Assembly: GCA_001600055.1 (NCBI GenBank)
Contig: BCIV01000014.1
Span: 310,001-374,000 of the forward strand
Direction of reading: 5' to 3'
Origin: Filobasidium wieringae
Lineage: Eukaryota; Basidiomycota; Tremellomycetes; Filobasidiales; Filobasidiaceae
Length of the DNA: 64,000 nucleotides
Translations under genes and position numbers: made by a program
Part shown: positions 10,605-22,393 of the stretch, in pieces
How positions within the stretch are numbered: the stretch's first letter is position 1
How the letters are laid out: each line of letters opens with the position of its first letter
The notes under the pieces: generated by a model
What the model saw: only the letters and a program-made list of their open reading frames with translations
What the model was told of the DNA's origin: nothing
Databases searched by the model: none

Positions 10605-10943
10605 GGGTAGTCTGGGCTGGTAAATCTCTGGCCTACTTTCTGTTGGAATTTAGATGTCTTATGTTCGAAACGACTGTTGTGCGTACAAAATACGTGTTGA
10701 TCGTGATAACTGCTAGCTGCTAACTGCTAAGGACCTATCTAACGCGCCGTTTATACGAAACGCCGGACCCGAAAGGGTCAAACCGGTCAAACACACGTCC
10801 TTATTCAAAAGACACGATAAAAAACATTGCGTGCCATGGCCTGTTCCCGATCATATCGCGGTAAACCATAATCTAGTATCATAGACCTTCTAAACACCGC
10901 TTGTGCTATCAATGATGACAATCCTTGAGGCATTCACACCTCA
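10605..10943. other. Intergenic spacer
   Basis: Promoter side of the 232-residue unknown gene and 3' flank of TRS130. No coding or RNA signal recognised. Confidence 0.5.
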
Positions 10944-13900
10944 TCACCCTGATATCGCAACAGCCCGCCCACTGCCCCAGCTATCTCTGGCTGTTCCAAG
11001 TTCCCGTAGCACATGCACAACGCCATTTTCTTGTGTCGTACTAGGCTGTATGTCGATCACGCCGGCGGTATCTTCCTGATAATTCTCGAAGGTCGGCTGC
11101 CTTCCGCCCGCGGATATCGGTTGAGTTACAATGGCGGGATAAGGGAGCAGCCCATGGCGCAGAGGTATGAGTAAGATCTCCGTCTCGAACGGTGTATCTT
11201 CCTAGAAGAGGTAGCGATGGGTCACCTGTCAGACAGACATAACGACGGACAAGTCCAGGACATACGTCTGCAGGGTAGGTACCCCGTTTTGGACCGCCGA
11301 CAAGCCATCCCTCTTTATCCGCGATAACGTCATACAGCATCATAGTCTGTCCATTTGGCACGCCTGTAGCCCAGGCGGAAGAAGTGCGTATTTGTACTTT
11401 CACGGCGATTGGATCTCCGACTCTACCGCCCTTTTGAGCGATTTCTAATCGGCTCTGAGAGATGATCTAGAGACCATTGAGACTATCAGCACATGTCGTG
11501 GTTTCTAAGGAGCAGTCACTTACGTCCATCGAGGGTATCTCAACTGGGATACTCAGAGTTCTCCAAGAGTCAGCTGCATTGTCAGTGGCGAGTTGATAGG
11601 TGAGTACAAGTTTTAATAGCTTCTCTTGTTGGGTTTGTCGATTCAGATCCTGGCTGATCTTGAAAACATAAGGTAAAGGCGTATTGCTTGTCACGGACTG
11701 AGCCAGAGTTCAGCTCTCAGCGAAAGGTATTCAGAGGGTTTGGGCATACTGACAACTGTCTTCTCGATTTTGGTAAACGGGAGGATGGCGAGGCCTGTAT
11801 TCTCTGAGGTCACGCTCGCCGAACGGACTCGAATATCGCCTTGATTGGCGGTCGAGACAGTGAATTTCGATATCAGGCTGAAAAAAAGCGCGGAGATGAG
11901 ATGACACGTCGAGGCTGTATGTCTTCATTCACGCCAGGCGAATACTCACCAATCAGGCCTGAAGAAATCTTGTACATTGACAGCAAGGGGGAGCGAAAGA
12001 TCTAGCCACTGAGACTGCCTGAACTGGCGTTTGATGGCTGGCTGCAGCTTCGTGCGGTAGTCAATGTTGATGCGCAACTGCGTACGGCGAGTTCAGCTAA
12101 CAAGGTAAAGGTACAGACTTCATTTAGAATGGACATACTGTCAGCTCCTCTGCCCTCATATCAGAGCTATAAGGGATAGAAAGCACCGTTCGGCTGTCTG
12201 TCGAAAGGTCCTGTATAATGATCCCTTGTGTTGAAGGTTGAAACGCTGTGGTACTGTCATATGTGAGCATTGGCAGCAGGCTAGACAGAACGATCTCGAC
12301 CACTCACATTTGTCACCATCAATCAGTGTATTTGCGTAATGAAACGTCACCGTCTCATTTTCCGACATCAGGTTGATTGAGGCGTCCCTCAAATCATTAC
12401 GACCGGGAGAAAGACACAATTCTAGCCTCGACTCGGCCTCAAGAGAAACTTTTCATATCTCGTCAGTTCAAGCAGTGCGAGCCCTACATACCGCCGCGGA
12501 TAACGAACCATCATGAGGTACCTGCAGGCTTGCGTGAAAGCCTGAGTGGTCGTGTGGGATCTTCAACATCCGACTTCGCAAATCCGTCGTTTCAGAATCG
12601 TTCCGATATTCGAAGGAAAGGTGGCCTTTTGAGATACGGGTTGATTCCATCTGAAATATACCCTCGGCCGGCATCTAGGATAGAAGTAAACATTCCAGGA
12701 CCGCGTCAAGGACTTCAAGCGAGTATACGCTTACAGGAGAGGTCAGTTGTATCTCATTGAGACCTTCGGCCAGTATCTGACAACCCGAAGAGAACCACAA
12801 TTGATCTACGTTCCGACCCACTAAGCATATCCGCACGTCATCGACCTCAATAGAAGCCGGTGCGGAGTTCTCGACTATCAAGCTGATCTCGCTTCCATCT
12901 TCCGTCTCAAGAGTTCGCGCATTTACCGATGCAAGCGATACATGGAACAGGGGATGCTCCAGTATGTCGAGCTCTAGATGGAATAAACTCGATTTCAGTT
13001 GGAGCTTGCATTAAGGTTAGAACACAATGTACCTTGATCCTGCACTGTCGCGTTGAATTGCTCAATAGCGGTCAAAATCCTCTTGACCGTATCTGAGTCT
13101 TCCTGCCGCCTCTCTTCTCCCTCAAATGAGCCCGCCGAGGAGCTGATCAGACTGAGATACTCCAGCAGGAGCATGATGTATACCTTGTCAACCGTCGTAT
13201 CCAACCGACCCCTGCATTCGACTGCGCGGGAGAGAGCTCGAAGGCGGATGGCGGCCCATGGAGATCCCGTAGCTCCGACCTGACGTGCTTCATCAGACAA
13301 GTAATCCTGGCATAGTTCAAAGAACGCTTGTGATGCAGATTCCAGGTCATTTACATAGCTACAAAAAGGACAGTCAAGTTCCGGGTGCTTCCAAATCGTT
13401 TATCACTTACTAGGCTAGCTCTGCAGTCTTTTCTTCGAGGTAGAGTCTAATTCGAATACGCCCACTTCCGTTTTCTGCTATTCTCGCCTTTTCGAGATTC
13501 GCCTTGTATAGACTGTAGAATTTTTCCTGCTTTCGAACTATATTCAATAGCTGCCTTTCCTGTTGGGTGGATTGAACGGTACCCCTTGGCGTTGAAACGC
13601 TGTCAGGCACAACGGGGGAAGCTGGGACATCAAAAAGGATGGAGTCGGTTTGAGGCAGCAGTTGCGCCGATTGGTTGAAGGGATAGGTTGGAGGGAGAAT
13701 GCCATTCTTAATACCTAGCCTGTCCATCTGCAATGCCGTATCAATATATAGTTCGCCTTTTATCGACAATGACAGACCTGCAATATTCCTACACCTAGTA
13801 TAGAGCCTCTTCCTGCTAGGAATGCTTTCAGCTCGGATAGTAAGGTCTGCTCTTTGGCCAAAGCGGCGTCCGTGTAAATCCGAGCTTGGATGTCCTGACA

Positions 13901-15335
13901 GATGTGGTCGATATCCTCTACAGCGTCGTAAATGAAGGCTTCGATCGTGTCATTTAGATTTGCAGGCTGTAGATTTCGTTAGTGACCCTACCAATACTCG
14001 CAGCTATACGTTCAGGCTTACTGCGTTCTCTCGTAGCCATCGGCCCATTCCTACGACCCATTTCAACCCCCTTTCGACGATCTCGATAGGTACTGATTTT
14101 CCTCCGGCTGAACCGATTCCCATCTCCAGACTCTTTGAAAGCATTTTGATTTGACGTCGGAAGAGATAGCTGTGATAGTCGTAAATCGTGTACCCAGGCG
14201 AAGGTAGAGGATACGACGTGGTTGACAAGGGCATACGTCCTGCCACAATGTTCTCTGCGCCAATCTTGCCAATAAACGTCGAATTGTCTATGAAGGCACT
14301 CGTATCAATCGTAAATAGACGTAAGATCGGCACTATAATTATTCAGCTTACCTCTCTGTACCTGGACCATTGACGCCTCGAGCTCGTCATAGATAATGAT
14401 TGCATCCTCCCATAAGCCAAGTTTCTCGTACGTTATAGCTAGAGACTCTTTGGCAGCGAAGAAACGATTCCAATTCCAACCTCCAGTACCTCCGCCCGGT
14501 ACCCTCATTGCCGCTTCACCTCTACGTACTGTCTCCTCCCTCTCCCTGACGATATCGTCAAGGGAACCAAGTATAGAGTCTTTCAGCGATTGAACCACGT
14601 CGACAAACAAGCTAGGATCCGGTACGACAGTATGCTGGACAGTCGGAGGCTGTGATGGAAGAGGAAGGGAGATGACCCGTGTCACAGGCGAATCCAGCGT
14701 ACTTGCCAGGTTTGTAGAAGATGATCCTGGCTTATCCGTGGTAGTTGAAATGTGACCGAAATCGGACTTCAACTTGGAGAGCAGAGCTGATGCTGTGCTT
14801 CCAGTTGCAGCTGATCTCAGGTTATTGAACATACTGCCTGCTGCTTTTCCTAGCTCTGCTCCTTGTCCATGTGCAGGTGTAGCAGTATTCACCAGCACAA
14901 TCAGGTTTTGCGCATGAGAGTGTTGGGCAAGAGGAAGGGATCCTAGCCAGGAGGATATGTATGGTTTCGTTGAGGACTTGTATACTTCGTTGTCCTGTGC
15001 AGATCGTATGAGAGATTTGCAGGCCAGATTAAAAGCCGGAATAGACTGACCTCGCACTCGACGAAGCAGATATGTACTAAACACCCTCCTACTAAACTAC
15101 CTGCTTGAACAGCAGCCGGCAGCTTCCATTGTTCTGATTTTGTCTGAGCTTCTGGCAGCTTATGAAGCTTGACATCACATTCTTGTATGGTCTTGACTGA
15201 TGGTCTTGTAGCTGATTTCCAGTGTAGGTTGCGAAGGGGAAACTGGGAATTGAGGGAAGATAGGATGTACGGTAGATGTTTTAAGCTCGTCGGACTCGAT
15301 GCGTATGTCGCATTAATAGGGATTTCGTCTGGCAT
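10944..15335 (-). CDS. TRS130: TRAPPII complex subunit Trs130/TRAPPC10
   Basis: Large multi-exon gene for the TRAPPII-specific subunit that helps activate Ypt31/Rab11-type GTPases in late-Golgi traffic. The N-terminal region carries the family signature: INATYASS, then LNSQFPLRNLHWKSATRPS and TIQECDVKLHKLPE, followed by a conserved helical domain (AFNLACKSLIRSAQDNEVYKSS, LPLAQHSHAQNLIVLVNTA, LGLWEDAIIIYDELEASM). The C-terminal beta-rich end is recovered by splicing at GTATGT near 11274 to the acceptor near 11198, which restores EILLIPLRHGLLPYPAIV before the stop at 10944. The ATG at 15335 was chosen because the N-terminus of homologs begins just before the TYASS motif; an upstream in-frame ATG at 15455 would add 40 unlikely residues. 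Neighbouring genes are unrelated. Middle exons are less certain than the two ends. Confidence 0.85.
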
Positions 15336-15537
15336 ACTAGAACTAGCGAAGGAATGGCAATGGACTGAACGAGAAGAGGACTTGCAAGCTAACCGAAGGT
15401 CTCTTTGTCGATCAAATGCTTTGTTGACGATGTCGCGATGGTACAATATGCTCAAGATGACGCGATGATACAGTATGCAGCGTACAAATTATCCACTATT
15501 ATGCTGTAGGTATACCTAGGTGGTTCGCAGACCGTCT

Positions 15538-18096
15538 TCATTTCCTTTTTATCAGCCTATCGATGTGCTCAGCATCCTCAGCTGGTGGAGTCGCGGGTAC
15601 CGCTGGCTCTACAGCGGTTCCACCAGTGACGGCCTCTTGACGAACAGCCTCATCTAATGGCAGACCTTTCTCCAGGTCATCGGGGATCGCACCGTGCTCC
15701 GTGTCGGAGGCAGTGGAGTCTTCACTGGCCTTGCCTCCAGCATTTCGCTTCAAGGAATAGTGCTTGGTCCAGAATGATAACTGAAGGGATCTACACATGA
15801 GTATTCTCGTAGCGCTAGTGATTGAGATCCTGACATACCAAAAACGCTAGTCCAAGCATAGGGGTCCAGATGATCCACAAAAGCTGCATGACTCGCATCG
15901 TCAGGAGCTGCAGCAGTTCCCTATGATCACTTCAACTCACCCTTATAGAATCGGAAAAGGCGTTCAATGCATCATCGCGCTCCTGTGCGTCAGACAAATT
16001 ATGGATCTGATGATAACCTTCAAGGTCGTGAGGCGTGTTGAAGTCTGTGCCGTAGCCTTGTAATTTGGGGAACCTGGACTCCAACCCGGTCGAGATGACG
16101 GCTTGGAAGATGGCGATACCCAAAGTTCCTCCCAGCGATCGAGTGAGAAGCCACGCGGAAGTAGAAGCGGCCATTTCCTTCAAGGGCATGGCCTGGAGGC
16201 GAAGAGAAAGTCGAAGTTGAGCATGAGCTTCTAAGTCACTACTCTTCCAGAATAGGGATCACTTACAGCCTGAACACACAACAAAGGTACGGCGAGAGAA
16301 AGTCCGACTCCCAACCCGAGCACGATAAAAACTCCCATCTGATTACCAACGCCTCCCTCATAAACCAAATACTGAATGCATAGCCCGTATCCAAGAGCGG
16401 AAATGCCGTAGCCGACCCATACGACAGGTCTAACGATATTCAAACGAGAGTTGATTTGTCCAGCAATGACTGGAGAGATATGCATGTTAGCGCTCTGAAT
16501 GCCATATCCGATCGGGCTCCACTCACTTGTTCCGATAGACACCACCAGCGAGAAAGGAAGCACGTACACCTGAAGAGAATCCGAGATTAGACTTCAATCG
16601 GATAGAGCATCAGGACTGGGTTGTTCTCCAACTCACTCCGCTCATGAGAGGATCAGCGCCCTCTACACCCTGGAAGAACACAGGGAAGTAGAAGGAGGCG
16701 GACAGGAAAGATGAAGCGTGCAAAGTGCTGCAGATAAGCCAAACAACCGTCGTCCTATTTCTCAAGATCCTAGGAGGAATGATGGCGTTTCTCTTGGTCA
16801 AGAGGAAGTTCACGATACTGGCGCAGAAGAGAACGAATCCCACGACGAGGAGGACGATGGTCTTCTTTGCTCCCCATCCTTCGTCACTTGCGTTGGTGAA
16901 CCCAACAACAAGACACGCGCAACCGGCCATGATAAGTACGAGTCCAAGGAAGTCAAAAGTCCTTGCTAGCTCGGACCAGGTGGTACGTTTCCGAGCGGGA
17001 AGGTTCAAACTGAAGTATAAGGCAGGAATGGCTATTCCGCATGTTGGCAAGTTAATGTAGAAGATCCATCTCCAGGTCGAGTGAGTGGTGATTAATCCTC
17101 CGAAAAGCGGGCCCAGTACAGAAGCGCTATTGGGTGAAATCGGGTTGAGCTCTAGCCCACAAATCGACAAGTTCAGAATCCACTTACATTCCCCAAACCG
17201 AACCAAGCCAAGAATTGAAAGCCTACAATAGATTCGATCAGCCACGGCCATGACTATAGAGACCGCAAGGCGGACCCACCCCTCGCTGTTGCAAAGGGAC
17301 AATGTCCCCAACGATAATCTGGGTCAAACTAAGAATGCTTCCTCCACCGAATCCTTGCATTGCTCGTGCTCCAATCAACCAGGTCATGGATTTAGCCGCA
17401 CCGCATAGAGCTGACGAGAAGAATTCATGACGCGTAAGATTTTTCCCCTAGTGGCGTGTAACAGAGCAAAGAATGAGGACGCACCAGATCCGATCAGGAA
17501 GATAACTACGCCTGGGATGAGCAGTGTTTTTCGTCCAACGATATCACTGAATAAGGAGAAAACACGATCAAAAGGAGATTTGGCGCAGCAGCTAGGCTTC
17601 CTAGACATACGAGACTGGATGGAAGGAAAGGCCGAGATCAGTTCAAACATCGCTACATCTCTCACATGAGACTCACCTCTTCCCCAACAAGGTACCATGA
17701 TCGTGCTGACCAATAGGTAGGAGGTTCCGACCCAAGAATACTCTCCAGCTATAGGCGAGGTAAGCATTAGCTCATATCACGCGACGAAGCTGAGAGAAGC
17801 TACGTACGAGTAGCATTGAAGTGACTGGCAATGGTCGGGAGTGCCGTCGTGACGATAGTGTTGTCCAAAGCCGCCAGGAAAAGCACGAGCATCAAAGAGG
17901 GCACGACCAGCCACATATTATTCTTTGGAATTTCTGGGGCGTCTTTATCTGAGGCCATCCAGCTCTTCTCTGCTGTATTGTTAGCATCATCATGAGTGTC
18001 ATGAGTTTCTGAGTGAGGAAGATCGTTGGTCGGAGTCGATGAATGATCTAGATCGAGCGTCATGGTGGCCGGTGACTTCGTCGATTCCGTAGACAT
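15538..18096 (-). CDS. MFS drug:H+ antiporter (DHA2, 14-TM type)
   Basis: Plasma-membrane multidrug efflux pump family. The hydrophilic N-terminus leads to the DHA2 motif LAALDNTIVTTALPTIASHF in helix 1, followed by YSWVGTSYLL and the loop motif SDIVGRKTLLIPG (motif A), then TWLIGARAMQGFGGG (motif B-like), ASVLGPLFGGLITTHSTWRWIFYINLP (motif C region) and many further hydrophobic helices, including VFIVLGLGVGLSLAVPLLCVQA and LLTRSLGGTLGIAIFQAVIS. It ends in an acidic cytosolic tail. The last intron splices …LGLAFL to LSFWTKHYS using the acceptor CCCTTCAG near 15784. The ATG at 18096 (MSTESTKS) was preferred; ATGs at 18141 and 18063 are alternatives in the same frame. Substrates of this subgroup include toxic cations and azoles, but none can be assigned here. 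Confidence 0.88.
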
Positions 18097-18489
18097 TCTT
18101 AGAGCTGTTGGAGCTCTGAGTCTAGTCGACAAGGATATCACAGTCGAGAGGCCCAGTCAAGCCTTACAGAAGGTTGTTAAAGGTCGAACTTGGCCAGACA
18201 AGGTCTCGCCTATCACTATGCCGACCCGCTCTCGAGTGACTCTTGTGACTTGAGGAATGAGAAATCGAGCCGTCGGATTTGGCCGAGTCAGCGAAAATCG
18301 CCATCCGGACCAGATCCGGTCCTGGATCCCGATCTGAATCGCATATAGTACCTCAAGACGTCATTATGCGATTCAACAGATGTCGTTGCACTAGCCGCTC
18401 TACTACTGCTTTGCGAGTACTCTATCGTCTACAACAGGTCCCGTCATATTCCCCCGGTGATACATATTATACGGTATGCTATACCTAGA
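18097..18489. other. Intergenic spacer
   Basis: Leader/promoter of the MFS transporter and 3' flank of the LIM gene, both on the minus strand. No separate gene seen. Confidence 0.45.
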
Positions 18490-21264
18490 TCACATAACGA
18501 TCATCCTCGTCCGTCTCTTCTCAGCCTTGGCGGCCACGCTCATTCGACCCGCAGCGTCTCTCGTACCGGCTAATCGGTTCATCAGCCGTAAAGCTTCGTC
18601 CTTGTGTCGTTCGCAGACCTTCATCGTAGAGACCTCGTAGTAGTCTTCCATCTTGTCTCGACATGAATGCCTTCCGTACCGATCTCGATGATCACAATGC
18701 AAGTGGCCAGGGTGGTATCGCGAGTTCCCAGGCGTCAAAAGACACGGACCTTCAATCGGTTGCTTGCATTCGGATGAAGCACATAGTGTTCCGCTGTAAC
18801 GAAACGACAGCATCAGCCTTGCCACCGAGCATAAAAATCGTCTGTCTTCAATACTCACTTGCGATCGTGATAATGCAGTTGGCAGTACGGTCTGTCCTCG
18901 AAGACGTAGAACGAATCCCCACTGAAAGGGGATTGACAGTCGTGACAGGTGAAACATTCGCGGTGCCATTTGCCCTTCAGCTGTCCATCCGACGAAGAGA
19001 TGGCGGAGGTCTCGATAGGAAGAGTACATCGGCGGCACTGTGAGAATAGGACATCAGCTACCGATCATATGGAAGACGATCCTGCAATCGACTCACCTTG
19101 GGCAAGAACATTTCCTTCCAATCCGTCTCACAGAGCATGATGCCATCCCTCTTGACATACCGCTTGCCCTTCAAGCTCATTCCGCATTTCTGACAATCCT
19201 TCCTCCCCTTCACGGCAGGTCTTATAGCCTTGAACGAGTCATGCGGTCGGTTACGATCCGGGTAACCGGGTACCGAAATACTATCTGAAGGAGCGACGAG
19301 ATCGGATTGATATGATTCTCTTCCGGATTGATGGGAGATATTGGGGGATAAGATTCCTCCCAATCGATCCATATCCCTCTCCAGTTCGTCCGTCAATGCC
19401 TCTACCTGGTCCCCCCTCGTCCTCGGCTTGATAGGATACGCCGACTCGGTACCTTCCGCGATCTTATCCAGCTTGTTCATACTACCACTAGGAGTGATAA
19501 TCGCCGTCTCGTCCGATCTACTCCTCTCCTGGGTAGATCCAATGGAAGACCCGCTTCCACCCGAATGACTGCTCTCTGAGTTAGGTTCCAACCGGTTACT
19601 AAGCAATGAAGCGGAAGATGCCCCGCTCAACCTAGCCCAAGGGAGTGAAGATTTCCCAGCTTGATCGTTCCCATCTTCCAACCTCATCCTCAAGGGAGAA
19701 TCCACCAAGGCTTTTTCCTCGTCCAACATCTTGCTAGGTTCCGGCCGTTCAACAGGCATACCGGTCTTTTCCAAGGAAGCTCGTTTCGTCTCCTCCCTGA
19801 CGCTGATCTGTCGAACCATCAAAGTCGCGCCATTCGTACGTTCGGCCATCTGCTTGTACCTCTCAAAGAAAGGTAATCTAGCACCTGACGAGCCAGAGTT
19901 GAGTGGTGATTCGTTTGAAGGGGATTCGACCTTTTCGTAACTCGAATAGGAGTTCGTCCTCGACATGGGTAGGGAAGGGATGCTCAATCTCATAGGCTCG
20001 TTCTTCTTGCTGCGGTTCGATTCGGAAGTATCGAGTATCTCTTCTTCAGGCTCGGGTGACAGGTTGGCGATCCTCAATACCAACTTCTCCGCCTCCTCAA
20101 CAGATCCTTTCCTCTCCTTCTCCTTCGCTCCCGGTGCATAGGTATCTTCCAACTTGTACCCCTTACTAATCGATCCGGTCGGTCGGGTCGAGGCGGTAGA
20201 AGCGGCAGGACCGCTAGATGCGATGGAAGGCCGTTTGATGATATTGAGGGGAGCCGTCCCCCCTTGTTGCATCTGTATTTGTTGCTGATGATTCCTATAT
20301 TCACTAGGCGTGACCCCTGGTCTCGGATAACTCGCTCCTCCCCCGCTCATCCCCGTTCCCCCCGTACCGATCTTGGTAGATCCAGTAGCAGGTGGGATCC
20401 CCAGGGAGTTAGACCCGGAGGACGACGAGGTGGCCGTTTGAGGGACCAATGGAGGTGAAGGTTTACTTTCCGGTAGATAACGGGACGAGGGGTTGGGCGA
20501 AACTTCCAATCGGATTGGGATTCCGGTACGTGATTGGGGCGGCCGACCGGGTGGGTTATGGTTCTTCGCGCCATTATGGTTGTTCGGGTTGTTGGAGGTA
20601 CCCCATTCCCCAGCAGGCATATAAGGACTGACTTGTCTCTCCCTATATCCTAATCCTACTTTCCCTTCCCCATGTTGTTGCACCTGGCCAGACCCCGCTC
20701 CACTGGCTCCCACACCCGTACCGCCAGCAGACCCAGGTCTGTTGAAGTTCGCATGCGAAGCGATGAAATAGGGCTGGGACTGGTTCTGGCTATCGACGTT
20801 TATCGCCGGTGGAGGGGTCGCCATTACGGCTTGTGGAGGGGNATGGGAGCGGTAAGCTGGATTGAAGATTGTGGTGTTTGGAGTCGTCGGAGAGTTGCCT
20901 GTGGGAACGAAACGAGACACGAATCGATCAGCGTTCGAGAAGGGATCGAAAAGGTATCAGTGAGAGACCTACTGGAAGAAGCAAACGCTCTCCTCCCAAC
21001 CCCAGCCATCCCTGCCTCTCCCTGTCCGCTGAACTCGGGTGGTCTCAATTGACTCATATCCAACCTCAACCCCGCCTGTCCAGGCTGTTCTCTTCCCGCA
21101 GAAAATCCTGAGCGTCCTGGTCCAGAACACAAATGAGAACCAAGATCATCCATCGGGATGGAACGGGAACAAGATTGACATTTGATTTCTGGGAGTGATT
21201 GAGTGGGGCTTGAGTGGGAGGGGGAGGAGAAGGGGTATGGTCTTGGGCTTGCTATCGCCACCAT
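18490..21264 (-). CDS. LIM-domain protein, paxillin-like (Pxl1 type)
   Basis: Four exons. Exon 1 is 21264-20973 and starts MVAIASPRPYPF; exon 2 is 20898 to about 19097; two short exons follow to the stop at 18490. The first 600 residues are Ser/Pro/Gly-rich and disordered, with an early zinc-ribbon-like CQSCSRSIP…SHLC. The C-terminus holds consecutive LIM-type zinc modules: CQKCGMSLKGKRYVKRDGIMLCETDW, then CRRCTLPIE…KGKWHRECFTCHDCQSPFSGDSFYVFEDRPYCQLHY (the second is complete, with CxxC, WHxxC, CxxC and CxxH), and a divergent third, CASSECKQPIEGP…YHPGHLHCD. This order and the HPGH module are typical of fungal paxillin-like proteins that act at the septum and cortical actin with Rho1; that role is inferred. 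An ambiguous base N at 20842 makes one residue undetermined (about 12 codons into exon 2). Confidence 0.85.
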
Positions 21265-22393
21265 CTTGCTGGAATGTGAATGTTGAGGTATGATGCTTGA
21301 GATTTGGTGATGCTGGTTTGAATAGGGCGATCGATCTAAGTGAAGACGAAAGCTGTGCTGTTTGCGCTGTTTATCGATTGGTTGTTTCCAGGTAGAGACC
21401 GTAGTGAGTATGTGTGATCGGGGTTGTTGTGTTTGTTTGAAAGGGAAAGGCGTTGTTATGAGGTATATATGCCTTTAAGGTATCGGAGGAGGAGTAGTGT
21501 CGCTGCTGAGAGGTAACAGTCAATGCTCGGTCGAGAGTACTCTGAACGAGATACCTCTTGCAAGTCGCTGGTCGCTGGTCGTTATCCGTCGCTAAGTCTT
21601 TGTTGTTGATTGATCCTAATCAAAAAGGTTGAACAAAGTTCCAAGTGCGATTCGCCTCCGAGTCAGAACAATCTCTTCTAGCTTCTCATGTGATGATCGC
21701 GATCGTAGAGATGAAACACAATTCCAGGAGCCAGGAGTAATTGCGAACGGGACAGTCGAAAGGCAATCGAACAGGATCGCGCTATTGTTCTTCCGAGCAG
21801 AGGATGTTTATTGCTTTGGTCAGTCGGCCTGCGACAAGAGTTCCAGTACCTCCAGGATGTTTATCGTCTGTCTATCTGGACGATGGTAGGTACTGTATGG
21901 CAAGTGAGGGGTGAGGAGGTTGTAGGATTGAGGATTGCGAGTACGCTTCCAAGTTTCTGGAAGTAGAGAGCAAAGGGGGAGGACGTATCGATCAATTCAC
22001 CCGTTCACGCGCGATTACGGCATCACACGAGGATCAATCGCCACAGCTTCCATTTCACCCGGAGAGAAAGGGAATGTTTCACTTTGAAAGCCTTCACTTT
22101 GATCGTGGTCATCAGTCGCTTGTCAGCTCGTCATGATCTTCGCCTCGAGCTCAAATTGGCTACGAACAAGGCGTATAGAACGGAGGACACGGCCTGTCAG
22201 GTGCATCAATTGGGAGCAGCCAAGGACATTCTAAGTGGGTGTACGTCGAAGGCTTAGCAAAGTCCGGCAGATTTCATTTTGAAGTTGGTAGGCGTTCAAT
22301 ACCTCATTCCCGGCACAACAGCTACAAGACACGATTCACATATCACATATCGCAATAAAACAGTCTTCCCAAGACCCAAACATTCTCGATCGG
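21265..22393. other. Intergenic, promoter of LIM gene
   Basis: About 1.1 kb between the LIM gene start and the stop of the protease gene. It holds the upstream region of the LIM gene, with CA/TG-rich and T-rich runs at 21260-21480. No exon was supported; the 86-codon frame at 21629-21889 has no protein-like features. Confidence 0.5.

Noticed and set aside
15336..15455. Upstream in-frame ATG extension of TRS130 (MSILYHRDIV…)
   Set aside because: The extra 40 residues do not resemble Trs130 N-termini, which begin close to the TYASS motif.
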